Shown: piece after piece, positions 8,025 through 15,494 of the stretch
Numbering within the stretch: the stretch's first letter is position 1
Layout of the letters: every line of letters begins with the position of its first letter
Source of the DNA: Pedobacter psychroterrae
Lineage (GTDB): Bacteria; Bacteroidota; Bacteroidia; Sphingobacteriales; Sphingobacteriaceae
DNA length: 64,000 bases
Direction: 5' to 3'
NCBI RefSeq assembly: GCF_004331695.1
Contig: NZ_SJSL01000002.1
Coordinates: forward strand, 1-64,000
Made by a program: the position numbers and the translations under genes
The notes under the pieces: model-generated
The model's input: the letters and a program-made list of their open reading frames with translations, nothing else
Database searches by the model: none
Told to the model about the DNA's origin: nothing

Positions 8025-10010
8025 ATGAATTATTTAAAAGTTACTATCCTGATCGTTTTTCTATGTGTCCGGGCTGTTGGCGTACACGCTCAGCAGATGG
8101 CTTCGGTAAAATCACCGGATGGGCAGATCGTGTTTTCTTTCGTGCTGACTAAGGAAATGCCTTCCTATCAGGTTTCTTATAACCGGCAGACGATTGTGAA
8201 GAATTCGGAGCTTTCATTGGTATTCAAAGAGAATGGCAGGTTTTCTGCAAATCTCAGTATGTTGAAAACAAGACTAGAAAGCGTTGATGATCGGTATGAA
8301 CTAGTGATAGGAAAGACTAAAAATGTTCACCATCCTTATAGGCAGCTTACGATTCCTTTGTATGAAAAAAGTGGAGCCGGGAGAAGGATAAATATTGTAG
8401 TCAGGGCTTTTAATGACGGTGTAGCTTTCCGGTATGAATTTCCAAAGCAGGAGAACTGGCCGACCTATGCTTTAACAGAGGAACGCAGTTGTTTCAATTT
8501 GGATGAGGGAGCACGGATGAGGGCTTTGCTGTTTGGAAATGATTATAACAACAATCACGAAGGTCTGTACGAGAAAATGGAACTAAGAGCGCTAAAAGAA
8601 AACGTGCTGATGGACGTTCCTGCGCTGTTTGAACTGCCGGGCAAAAAATATCTGGCCATAACAGAAGCCAGCTTGAGGAATTATGCGGGAATGTACCTGG
8701 TCAAAGAAAATGGTGTATTGAGAAGTCAGCTTTCTCCTCAGCAGGGGCAATCTGAAATTAAGGTTAAGGCCATCTTACCCCACAAAACACCTTGGCGGGT
8801 AATGATGGTCAGCGACCGTCCGGGCACATTTCTGGAATCGAATATCCTCACCAGTTTGAATGAACCTTCAAAGATTAAGGACCCATCCTGGTTGAAACCG
8901 GGTAAAACGTCATTTCATTGGTGGAACGGAGATGTGGTGCCGGATTCGACTTTTGCACCTGGTGTAAACTTTGAGACAAATAAGTATTATATTGATTTTT
9001 GTGCGCGGAACAACATCGAATATCATTCCGTGATAGGTTATGGTGGCTTTGCCTGGTACAGTAATGACTGGCCCAGCTACGCCGAAAAAGGCAGCTACGC
9101 TGATGTGACCAGGTCTGTAGGCTCGTTAGATATGCAAAGGATCTGCGATTACGCAAAATCAAAGGGCGTGTCGATTCATGTTTGGGTGAACTGGAAAGCG
9201 CTATATCCCCAATTGGAAGCCGCATTTGCGCAATTTGAAAAATGGGGGATAAAAGGGATGATGGTAGACTTCCTGGACAGAAGTGATCAGGAAATGGTGA
9301 ATATCCAGGAGGAGATTTTAGAACGTGCTGCCGCACACCATCTTTTTATACAATTTCACGGGGCGTACAAGCCTACAGGGATGAACAGGACCTATCCCAA
9401 TGAATTTACTAGGGAAGGAACCTACAACTATGAGCAAAATAAATGGCTGATCAAGGCACTAACCCCTGAGCACGATCTGGACATCGCCTTTACGAGGATG
9501 ATCGCTGGTGCCAGTGACTATCACCTTGGTGGTTTTAGAGCGGTAAAACCAGAAGATTTTAAGCCTAAATATATTCGCCCGTTAATGGTTGGGACAAGAA
9601 GCCATATGCTGGCGATGTATGTGGTGCTGGAAAGTTATCTGAACATGGTTGCCGATTATCCTGCGGCATATGAGGGACAGCCCGGATTTGAGTTTTTACA
9701 AAAAGTGCCAACGGTATGGGATGAAACAAAAGTAATCAATGGAGTGCTGGATGAATACCTAACCATAGCGCGTAGGCATGGAAATGAGTGGTATATTGGC
9801 ACAATAAACAACAGTAAAGCAAGGACACTGGATATTCCGCTTGATTTCCTCCCTGCAGGAGATTTTAAAGTGGAGATTTATAGCGATGCGCCGGATTCGG
9901 AAGCTTATCCTGATAAACTGAGCAAAACCGTTGGAGTTTATAAGAAGGGAGATGTAATCACCATTAAACTGGTGCCGGGTGGGGGTAATGTGATTCGCCT
10001 TTTTAAATAG
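8025..10010 (+). CDS. Glycoside hydrolase family 97 (alpha-galactosidase or alpha-glucosidase)
   Basis: This 661-residue secreted enzyme has a signal peptide ending at VHA (near residue 22). The layout is that of GH97: an N-terminal beta-sandwich (about 30-280), a TIM barrel beginning around FHWWNGDVV, and a C-terminal beta domain. The barrel carries GMMVDFLDRSDQ, with Asp415 in the position of the nucleophile of retaining GH97 enzymes, then FIQFHGAYKPTGMNRTYPNE. This favours the retaining (alpha-galactosidase-like) subgroup over the inverting SusB type, by inference. Its place between two GH78 genes suggests it removes an alpha-linked side sugar from the same polysaccharide. Confidence 0.88.
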   Translation: MNYLKVTILIVFLCVRAVGVHAQQMASVKSPDGQIVFSFVLTKEMPSYQVSYNRQTIVKNSELSLVFKENGRFSANLSMLKTRLESVDDRYELVIGKTKNVHHPYRQLTIPLYEKSGAGRRINIVVRAFNDGVAFRYEFPKQENWPTYALTEERSCFNLDEGARMRALLFGNDYNNNHEGLYEKMELRALKENVLMDVPALFELPGKKYLAITEASLRNYAGMYLVKENGVLRSQLSPQQGQSEIKVKAILPHKTPWRVMMVSDRPGTFLESNILTSLNEPSKIKDPSWLKPGKTSFHWWNGDVVPDSTFAPGVNFETNKYYIDFCARNNIEYHSVIGYGGFAWYSNDWPSYAEKGSYADVTRSVGSLDMQRICDYAKSKGVSIHVWVNWKALYPQLEAAFAQFEKWGIKGMMVDFLDRSDQEMVNIQEEILERAAAHHLFIQFHGAYKPTGMNRTYPNEFTREGTYNYEQNKWLIKALTPEHDLDIAFTRMIAGASDYHLGGFRAVKPEDFKPKYIRPLMVGTRSHMLAMYVVLESYLNMVADYPAAYEGQPGFEFLQKVPTVWDETKVINGVLDEYLTIARRHGNEWYIGTINNSKARTLDIPLDFLPAGDFKVEIYSDAPDSEAYPDKLSKTVGVYKKGDVITIKLVPGGGNVIRLFK

Positions 10011-10072
10011 GTAACTATTGTGGTATTTACTTACTTTAGTGATATATTAGGCAATAAACACTTCTGACTTAA

Positions 10073-12766
10073 ATGAAATTAATCCCTGCATACCTACTTT
10101 TCCTCCTGCTCGTTCCATATATCAGTTTTTCTAAACCATTGGAAGTAAAAGTAGCGCGGCTCGAATGCGAACATCTTTCTAATCCAATTGCTATCGAAAA
10201 TAAACAACCAACCCTTAGCTGGCAATTGGTTTCTGAAGAAAAGGCCAAAAGTCAAACTGCCTACCGGATAATAGTAGCCAGCAGTATTTCTTTGTTGCAG
10301 CAAAATAAAGGAGCGTACTGGGATAGCGGTAAGGTAAATTCCGGTAACTCCAAACAGGTAGTTTACAAAGGTAAACCGCTCGGGTCCAGAAAGAAGCTTT
10401 ATTGGAAAGTGATGATTTGGGATGAGAAGAATGCGCCATCTGGATGGAGCCAACACGCTTCATGGTCTATGGGCTTACTGGAGGCGTCAGACTGGAAAGG
10501 TAAATGGATTGGAGCTTTCGAGAATCCATATCCTGATTCGGCAATAACGTACCCGTCACCATTTTTCCGCAGAGAATTCATCGTTGAAAAAAAGATCAAA
10601 CAAGCCATTGTTTATATCAGTGGTCTGGGTTTTTATGAACTATTCTTGAATGGTAAAAAGATTGGAGACCACGTGCTTGCCCCTGCAGTTACCAATTATG
10701 ATAAAAGACCGCTTAAGAAACTACTTTATCCTTATGATGATCAATCTACCCAGCGTGTGCTATACAATACTTTTGATGTCACCAATAACATTAGTCAAAA
10801 AAATAACGCGATAGGGATACAACTTGGTAATGGGTGGTACAATCAGCGCGACCGAAGGGTAGAAGGCGATATGTGGTATGATGCCCCAAAGTTGATATTT
10901 CAACTTGAAATACAGTATACGGATGGAACAAATGGTATTATCAGCTCTGATAATAGCTGGAAGTCAATCGACGGCCCGTTATTAAAGGATGGGATATTTA
11001 CCGGTGAAAAATACGATGCGCGATTAGAACTGGGAGCGTGGAATAGTGCTGGTTATTCTGATTTTAAATGGAAAAATGCAATTTCTGTTCGCCCGCCTAC
11101 GGGGAGTTTACATCCGCAAACTGCGCCATTCGATAAAATTATGCGGACACTGGTTCCTGTTTTTGATGGTAAAACGAAAGACTCGGTGTATTCCTACCAT
11201 CTGGATGAAACTGTGGCAGGTTGGGCATCGATAAGTGTGAGAGGAAAAGCAGGAAGCCTTATTAAAATAAGGTATATCAATGAGGAGGGTGAGGATTATG
11301 GTCAGTTTGATAGCTATATTTTGAAAGGCTCGGGAGTGGAAAATTGGGAGCCAAAGTTTACCTGGCATGCTTTCCGGCGGATTGAAGTGATTTCTCAGGA
11401 TGTAAGTCTTGATAAGGAGAGTTTAAAAATAAAGGAAGTACATACAGCTGTTGCATCAAATGGATATTTTGAATGTTCAAATCCATTTCTGAATAAAATA
11501 AACTCGGCCTATATAAAAACGCAGAATGCAAACTTTCATGGAAGTGTGAGCAGCGATTGTCCGCATCGAGAAAGGCTGGGTTATACCGGAGATGGGCAGG
11601 TGATTGTGGAAAGTTCGATTTTTAGCTATGATATGCGTCAGTTTTATCGAAAATGGCTGGACGATATGGACGATGCCAGGAATAAAAAGACGGGTTTTGT
11701 TACACATACTGCACCTTTTGGTGGTGGTGGTGGTGGTCCGGCATGGGGATCGGCTTATGTGATTATGCCATGGGCGTATTTTTCATACTATGCTGACACA
11801 GCGGTGTTAACAAGGCATTATGCAGGTATGAAGCAATGGGTTGAATATCTGGAAACAAGGACTGATAAGGATGGGTTGGTGACCAGAGAAGAGCCTAATG
11901 GATGGTGTTTAGGAGATTGGTGTACGCCGACTAACGTTGAGGTGCCAGCACCTTTGGTAAACACGGCTTACTTTTATTATTCTGCTGATATTATGTCAAA
12001 GGTAGCAAAGACACTGGGTCGCAACGATGATTATTTAAGGTTTTCAGACCTTGCAAAAGGAATTAAAGTAAATTTTAACAATGCTTATTATAATGCTTCA
12101 AAGCAAAGCTATTGGGAGGGAAGGCAAGGTGCTGATGTATTTGCCCTGGCTTTTGGCTTAGTACCGGAGGAAAATTTCAATGCTGTTTTCGGCTCATTAT
12201 TGGCTCATCTGAAAAAAATTAATTATCATTTTGATACAGGTATTTTAGGGACGCCTCTGTTGTTAAAAGTACTTTCTCAAAATGACAGGGATGACATTGG
12301 TTATCAAATTATGAATCAAAAGGATTTCCCTGGTTTTGGATATCTTTTGGATAATAAAAACAGCACATTGTGGGAATCATGGAATGGGGATGGTTCGAGG
12401 TGTCACCCTATGTTTGGAAGTGTGGTGGAATGGTTTTATTCCGGTATTGCCGGGATAAAAGTTGATCCGGCAAATGCAGGAATGAAACATTTTGCAATTG
12501 AACCAAAATTCATTTCTGATTTAAGTTATTGCAAATCATCCTATAACAGCTTATTCGGTAAAATACGTTCAGAATGGAAAAGGAACAGCGATGGAAAGCT
12601 ACAGATATTGATAGAAGTACCGGAAAATACATCGGCAAGCTTTGTTTTGCCTCATAACAAGCAGAAGATTAGGAATGATTCTGGTGAGGATATTCTGGGT
12701 AAAAAGATAAATGATAAATATGAGATTGAATTTCAATCCGGAGTATACAGTTTTGAGGTGTTGTAA
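10073..12766 (+). CDS. Alpha-L-rhamnosidase, GH78 (second copy)
   Basis: The 897-residue secreted enzyme starts with the signal peptide KLIPAYLLFLLLVPYISFS. N-terminal beta domains include the Bac_rhamnosid_N region (YISGLGFYELFLNGKKIGD). The catalytic barrel has DCPHRERLGYTGD from Asp495 and LWESWNG with Glu768 as the conserved barrel glutamate. A glycine run (FGGGGGGP) sits in a loop near residues 545-552. It differs clearly in sequence from the GH78 at 4882-7668 and lacks a lipobox, so the two probably cut different rhamnose linkages or act in different places. It lies 62 bp after the GH97 gene on the same strand. Confidence 0.9.
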   Translation: MKLIPAYLLFLLLVPYISFSKPLEVKVARLECEHLSNPIAIENKQPTLSWQLVSEEKAKSQTAYRIIVASSISLLQQNKGAYWDSGKVNSGNSKQVVYKGKPLGSRKKLYWKVMIWDEKNAPSGWSQHASWSMGLLEASDWKGKWIGAFENPYPDSAITYPSPFFRREFIVEKKIKQAIVYISGLGFYELFLNGKKIGDHVLAPAVTNYDKRPLKKLLYPYDDQSTQRVLYNTFDVTNNISQKNNAIGIQLGNGWYNQRDRRVEGDMWYDAPKLIFQLEIQYTDGTNGIISSDNSWKSIDGPLLKDGIFTGEKYDARLELGAWNSAGYSDFKWKNAISVRPPTGSLHPQTAPFDKIMRTLVPVFDGKTKDSVYSYHLDETVAGWASISVRGKAGSLIKIRYINEEGEDYGQFDSYILKGSGVENWEPKFTWHAFRRIEVISQDVSLDKESLKIKEVHTAVASNGYFECSNPFLNKINSAYIKTQNANFHGSVSSDCPHRERLGYTGDGQVIVESSIFSYDMRQFYRKWLDDMDDARNKKTGFVTHTAPFGGGGGGPAWGSAYVIMPWAYFSYYADTAVLTRHYAGMKQWVEYLETRTDKDGLVTREEPNGWCLGDWCTPTNVEVPAPLVNTAYFYYSADIMSKVAKTLGRNDDYLRFSDLAKGIKVNFNNAYYNASKQSYWEGRQGADVFALAFGLVPEENFNAVFGSLLAHLKKINYHFDTGILGTPLLLKVLSQNDRDDIGYQIMNQKDFPGFGYLLDNKNSTLWESWNGDGSRCHPMFGSVVEWFYSGIAGIKVDPANAGMKHFAIEPKFISDLSYCKSSYNSLFGKIRSEWKRNSDGKLQILIEVPENTSASFVLPHNKQKIRNDSGEDILGKKINDKYEIEFQSGVYSFEVL

Positions 12767-12837
12767 GGTTTGCAAGGGCTAAAAGTAATGGGATTGATAC
12801 TTTGAAGGTGTCCCGGTATGAGGTATACAGTAAAAAT

Positions 12838-12872
12838 AAAAAGGGATAAAGTTTGAAACCTTATCCCTTTTT
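12838..12872. terminator. Rho-independent terminator, usable from both strands
   Basis: A perfect 12-bp inverted repeat AAAAAGGGATAA (12838-12849) / TTATCCCTTTTT (12861-12872) has an 11-bp loop. A and T runs flank the stem, so it can end both the second GH78 gene and the tRNA on the opposite strand. Confidence 0.8.
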
Positions 12873-12876
12873 ATTG

Positions 12877-12950
12877 TGCACTTGTAGGGATTCGAACCCC
12901 AAACCTTCTCATCCGTAGTGAGATGCTCTATCCAATTGAGCTACAAATGC
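12877..12950 (-). tRNA. tRNA-Arg (anticodon ACG)
   Basis: The minus strand folds as a full cloverleaf of 74 nt including the discriminator A. The acceptor is GCATTTG/CAAGTGC, the D stem GCTC/GAGC, and the anticodon stem TCTCA/TGAGA with loop CTACGGA, giving anticodon ACG. The T arm is TGGGG-TTCGAAT-CCCTA. The CCA end is not encoded. A terminator follows directly. Confidence 0.95.
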
Positions 12951-13039
12951 AATTCCCGTTTCGTTAACGGACTGCAAAAGTAACGCTTGAAATTGAATTA
13001 AGCAATTTTTTTGGCAATTAATTCAACCTTTTTTAGACA

Positions 13040-13471
13040 TCAGACAGAAAGGTATTCTTTTAAGTTCGTGCCGATGATCGCTGTCCAGCCTTTTACAAAG
13101 CTTTCTTTTGCAAAATTAGGATCATTTATTGCAGCAAAGCTTTCGAGACCTTCATGTGTGAGCTTTAACCGGGTTTTATTCCCTTCCTCAAATAACTCAA
13201 ATCTAACCAAAGATTCTCCCGGGTTATTTTCATATTTCCAGGTATATGCTATTTTTTTGCCATCTACCAATTCGGTTACTTTAACAAAGTGGAGGTATTG
13301 TACATGTTTATCGCCACCATAAAATTGCGACTCTGAGCCAAGTTCCGGTTTGAAATCTTTGATGTCAAAATACCATTCTTTCATTTTGTCTTTGTCTGTT
13401 ATTGCTTGCCAAACGATTTTAATAGGAGCATTGAATGTTTTTTCGATGATAAAAGGTTCTGTCGTTTCCAT
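13040..13471 (-). CDS. SRPBCC (AHSA1/START-like) domain protein
   Basis: This 143-residue protein has the Activator of Hsp90 ATPase homolog 1-like (AHSA1) fold. It begins EPFIIEKTFNAPIKIVWQAITD, followed by MKEWYF, and ends with a long amphipathic helix (VKGWTAIIGTNLKEYL). Such proteins bind small hydrophobic ligands in a helix-grip cavity; the ligand here is unknown. It follows the ArsR-type regulator with a 32-bp gap, a very common gene pair. Confidence 0.85.
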   Translation of the reverse strand: METTEPFIIEKTFNAPIKIVWQAITDKDKMKEWYFDIKDFKPELGSESQFYGGDKHVQYLHFVKVTELVDGKKIAYTWKYENNPGESLVRFELFEEGNKTRLKLTHEGLESFAAINDPNFAKESFVKGWTAIIGTNLKEYLSV

Positions 13472-13503
13472 AAGCTTTTAAATTTTAGTTTAAGATGAAT
13501 GTG

Positions 13504-13821
13504 TTATTTTTCTTTAGATTGTTTGTCCAGAAATTTTTCAAGAGCGTCAAGTTTTTTATTCCAGAATGCTTCATATTGCTCTGCCCATATTGCAATCTCT
13601 TTAATTTTATGAAATTGAGGTTGGCAATATCGCGCTCTACCTTCTTGTGAAATATTCAACAGACCACATTCAGATAGGATCTTAACATGTTTTGAGACTG
13701 CCGGCCTGCTAATATCAAAATGATCTGCAAGCTCGTTCAGATTTAATGAACGGTAAGCAATTAGATTTATAATTTCTCTTCTGGTGGGGTCGGCAATGGC
13801 CTGAAAAACATCTCTTCTCAT
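13504..13821 (-). CDS. ArsR-family winged-helix transcriptional regulator
   Basis: The 105-residue protein opens with RRDVFQAIADPTRREIINLI, the hallmark of the ArsR subgroup that pairs with SRPBCC proteins. The recognition helix is in SRPAVSKHVKIL. The C-terminal helix WAEQYEAFWNKKLDALEKFL is also typical. No cysteine metal site of the ArsR/SmtB type is seen, so a ligand other than metal is likely. Two operator-like repeats sit in its own promoter (13862-13903), which suggests autorepression of the two-gene operon. Confidence 0.88.
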   Translation of the reverse strand: MRRDVFQAIADPTRREIINLIAYRSLNLNELADHFDISRPAVSKHVKILSECGLLNISQEGRARYCQPQFHKIKEIAIWAEQYEAFWNKKLDALEKFLDKQSKEK

Positions 13822-13861
13822 AGTTCGTTAAATTAAATAAAGTAGTACCCTTAGTGTATTT

Positions 13862-13903
13862 GAAACCTTTCGGTTACTAATATAAAAGAAACCTTTCGGT
13901 TAC
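13862..13903. promoter_or_regulatory. Tandem operator: two identical 16-bp copies, 26 bp apart
   Basis: GAAACCTTTCGGTTAC occurs at 13862-13877 and again, base for base, at 13888-13903. Each copy contains the inverted repeat AACC-N4-GGTT. One copy fills the spacer of the arsR-type promoter and the other covers its start site, the expected arrangement for repression by the ArsR-family protein encoded just downstream. Confidence 0.75.
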
Positions 13904-13908
13904 GCAAA
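13877..13908 (-). promoter_or_regulatory. Promoter of the ArsR-SRPBCC operon
   Basis: On the minus strand TTTG (13908-13905) is followed after exactly 20 bp by TATATTAG (13884-13877), one base away from TAnnTTTG. Transcription start would fall near 13870 inside the second operator copy, about 50 nt before the regulator ATG at 13821. Confidence 0.6.
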
Positions 13909-14087
13909 TTATGGTTGATTTTTGAAACATAATTCGGTATTTTCTTTTCATTGTATTCGCCTTTAGAATTTAATTTTGAATAGGCTGTTCTGTATGGAAT
14001 AATTTTCCGATTGGTCAAAAATTTAAGGTTTTGTCGATCTAAATAATAATCTTTGACCATGTTTTAACCAAAGACAACTTATTAAGA

Positions 14088-14945
14088 ATGAGAGAACTGA
14101 AGATTTTAAAATCTATTACTAAACGGGGTGATGATTCCTTAAAAAGATACCTGCAAGACATTTCAAAGTATGCATTGATAAGTGCTGATGAGGAGGTTTC
14201 TTTGACACGCAAAATTCGGAACGGAGATGAAGCGGCAAAGACAAAACTCATCAATTCAAATCTTCGGTTCGTGGTTTCAGTAGCTAAAAAATATGAGGGG
14301 CAGGGTGTACCTCTAGGTGACTTGATCTCTGAAGGTAATAAAGGTCTCATAAAAGCTACAGTACGCTTTGATGATACCCGCGGCATAAAATTTATTTCTT
14401 TTGCAGTATGGTGGATCAGACAGGCTATGATGTTTTCTATTAATGAACATAAGCGTTTGATTCGTTTACCGATGAACCAGGTTAATGATATTCTTCAGGT
14501 GTGGAAAGCAGAATCAGATCTTGAACAAGTTCTTGAACGTCCAGCTACAACCGAGGAGCTGGCTGAGCATTGTGGTTTAAGTCTGGATAAAGTAAGGGGG
14601 TACATCACCAACCCCGGTCATACTGTGACACTCGATGCGGGTGACGACGATGAGAGACCGGGAATGTTAAGTGTGCTGGAAAATGAGATGTTTGACCGGC
14701 CCGATTCTACTATGGATAATGAAGGCTTGCGATACGATCTGCAGATAATTCTAACCAAACTTACTCCCAGACAGTATAAAATTATACAACTGTATTTTGG
14801 ATTAAATGATCACCGGCCAATGTTGATTGAAGAAATAGCAGCTCACTTTGGCCTAAGTGAACAATGTATTCAAATGAACAAAACCAAGGCAATGGTTATA
14901 CTCAGGAATTCTAAGAATATACAGATGATGAAACAGTACTTATAA
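14088..14945 (+). CDS. Divergent RpoD-like sigma-70 factor
   Basis: The 285-residue protein starts MRELKI and has the layout of the short Bacteroidota primary sigma factor: region 1.2, region 2 (61-130), region 3 and region 4 (220-285). Region 2 is well kept, including NLRFVVSVAKKY, DLISEGNKGLIKA and KFISFAVWWIRQA. Region 4.2 is changed: the usual ERVRQIKEKAIRRLR reads EQCIQMNKTKAMVILR (258-273), losing several arginines that touch the -35 element or the beta flap. It is therefore a paralogue, not the housekeeping factor. It probably still binds core polymerase and a -7 element but reads a different or no -33 box. It ends 6 bp inside the convergent wcaF-like gene. Confidence 0.8.
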   Translation: MRELKILKSITKRGDDSLKRYLQDISKYALISADEEVSLTRKIRNGDEAAKTKLINSNLRFVVSVAKKYEGQGVPLGDLISEGNKGLIKATVRFDDTRGIKFISFAVWWIRQAMMFSINEHKRLIRLPMNQVNDILQVWKAESDLEQVLERPATTEELAEHCGLSLDKVRGYITNPGHTVTLDAGDDDERPGMLSVLENEMFDRPDSTMDNEGLRYDLQIILTKLTPRQYKIIQLYFGLNDHRPMLIEEIAAHFGLSEQCIQMNKTKAMVILRNSKNIQMMKQYL

Positions 14946-15494
14946 AAAAATACGTTTTCGGATTTTTGTAGCTGGATTACCCTGATAAATCATGTAAGCC
15001 TCCATATTTCTGTTGGCTATGGAACCAACAGACAGGATAGCATGTGAAGCTACTATGACTCCTGGACATACAACTGCTTTGGCGCCGATCCAGGCTCCGT
15101 CCTGAAGTATTATTGGAAGAGTTATCAGATCAAAAGTTGTAGTTTTGTAATTGTGATTTCCTGTAAGTAACATTGCTTCCTGCGATACGCATACATGCTT
15201 TCCGATGATGACTTGGTCTAAATTTTCAATATGACAAGCAGCCAGCCAGGAATAATCATCCACAGATAATTTCCAGGGGTACTTGATCCTGATGCCAGGT
15301 TTTATACGGACATTTTTGCCAATACTGGCCCCAAATAGCTTCAGGATCAATACCAACATACTGCTAAAAGGGATCAACCCTGTGTGAAAAAATAATGTGC
15401 TGATTATATACCAGCAGTATACTTTGACAAAAGAGGCACCTGCCTTAAATCCTTTTTTGTCGAAATCTTTTTTTAGCTGAGTAAAATGGGTCAT
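14940..15494 (-). CDS. WcaF-type hexapeptide-repeat acyltransferase
   Basis: The 184-residue protein has a hydrophobic N-terminal helix (YCWYIISTLFFHTGLIPF) and then left-handed beta-helix hexapeptide repeats. His114 in LLTGNHNYKT is the expected catalytic base. It belongs with the colanic acid acetyltransferase WcaF/WcaB group, which O-acetylates sugars of exopolysaccharide using acetyl-CoA. It is the last gene of the exopolysaccharide operon and starts directly after the stop of the GT2-exosortase gene. Confidence 0.82.
   Translation of the reverse strand: MTHFTQLKKDFDKKGFKAGASFVKVYCWYIISTLFFHTGLIPFSSMLVLILKLFGASIGKNVRIKPGIRIKYPWKLSVDDYSWLAACHIENLDQVIIGKHVCVSQEAMLLTGNHNYKTTTFDLITLPIILQDGAWIGAKAVVCPGVIVASHAILSVGSIANRNMEAYMIYQGNPATKIRKRIFL

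Noticed and set aside
8875..9336. Minus-strand frame of 153 codons inside the GH97 gene
   Set aside because: It is the antisense shadow of a well-supported glycoside hydrolase, with a Ser/His/Arg-rich composition and no motif.
14088..14945. Treating the sigma factor as a pseudogene because of region 4.2
   Set aside because: The frame is intact over the full usual length with well-conserved core-binding and -10 regions, so a specialised paralogue is more likely.
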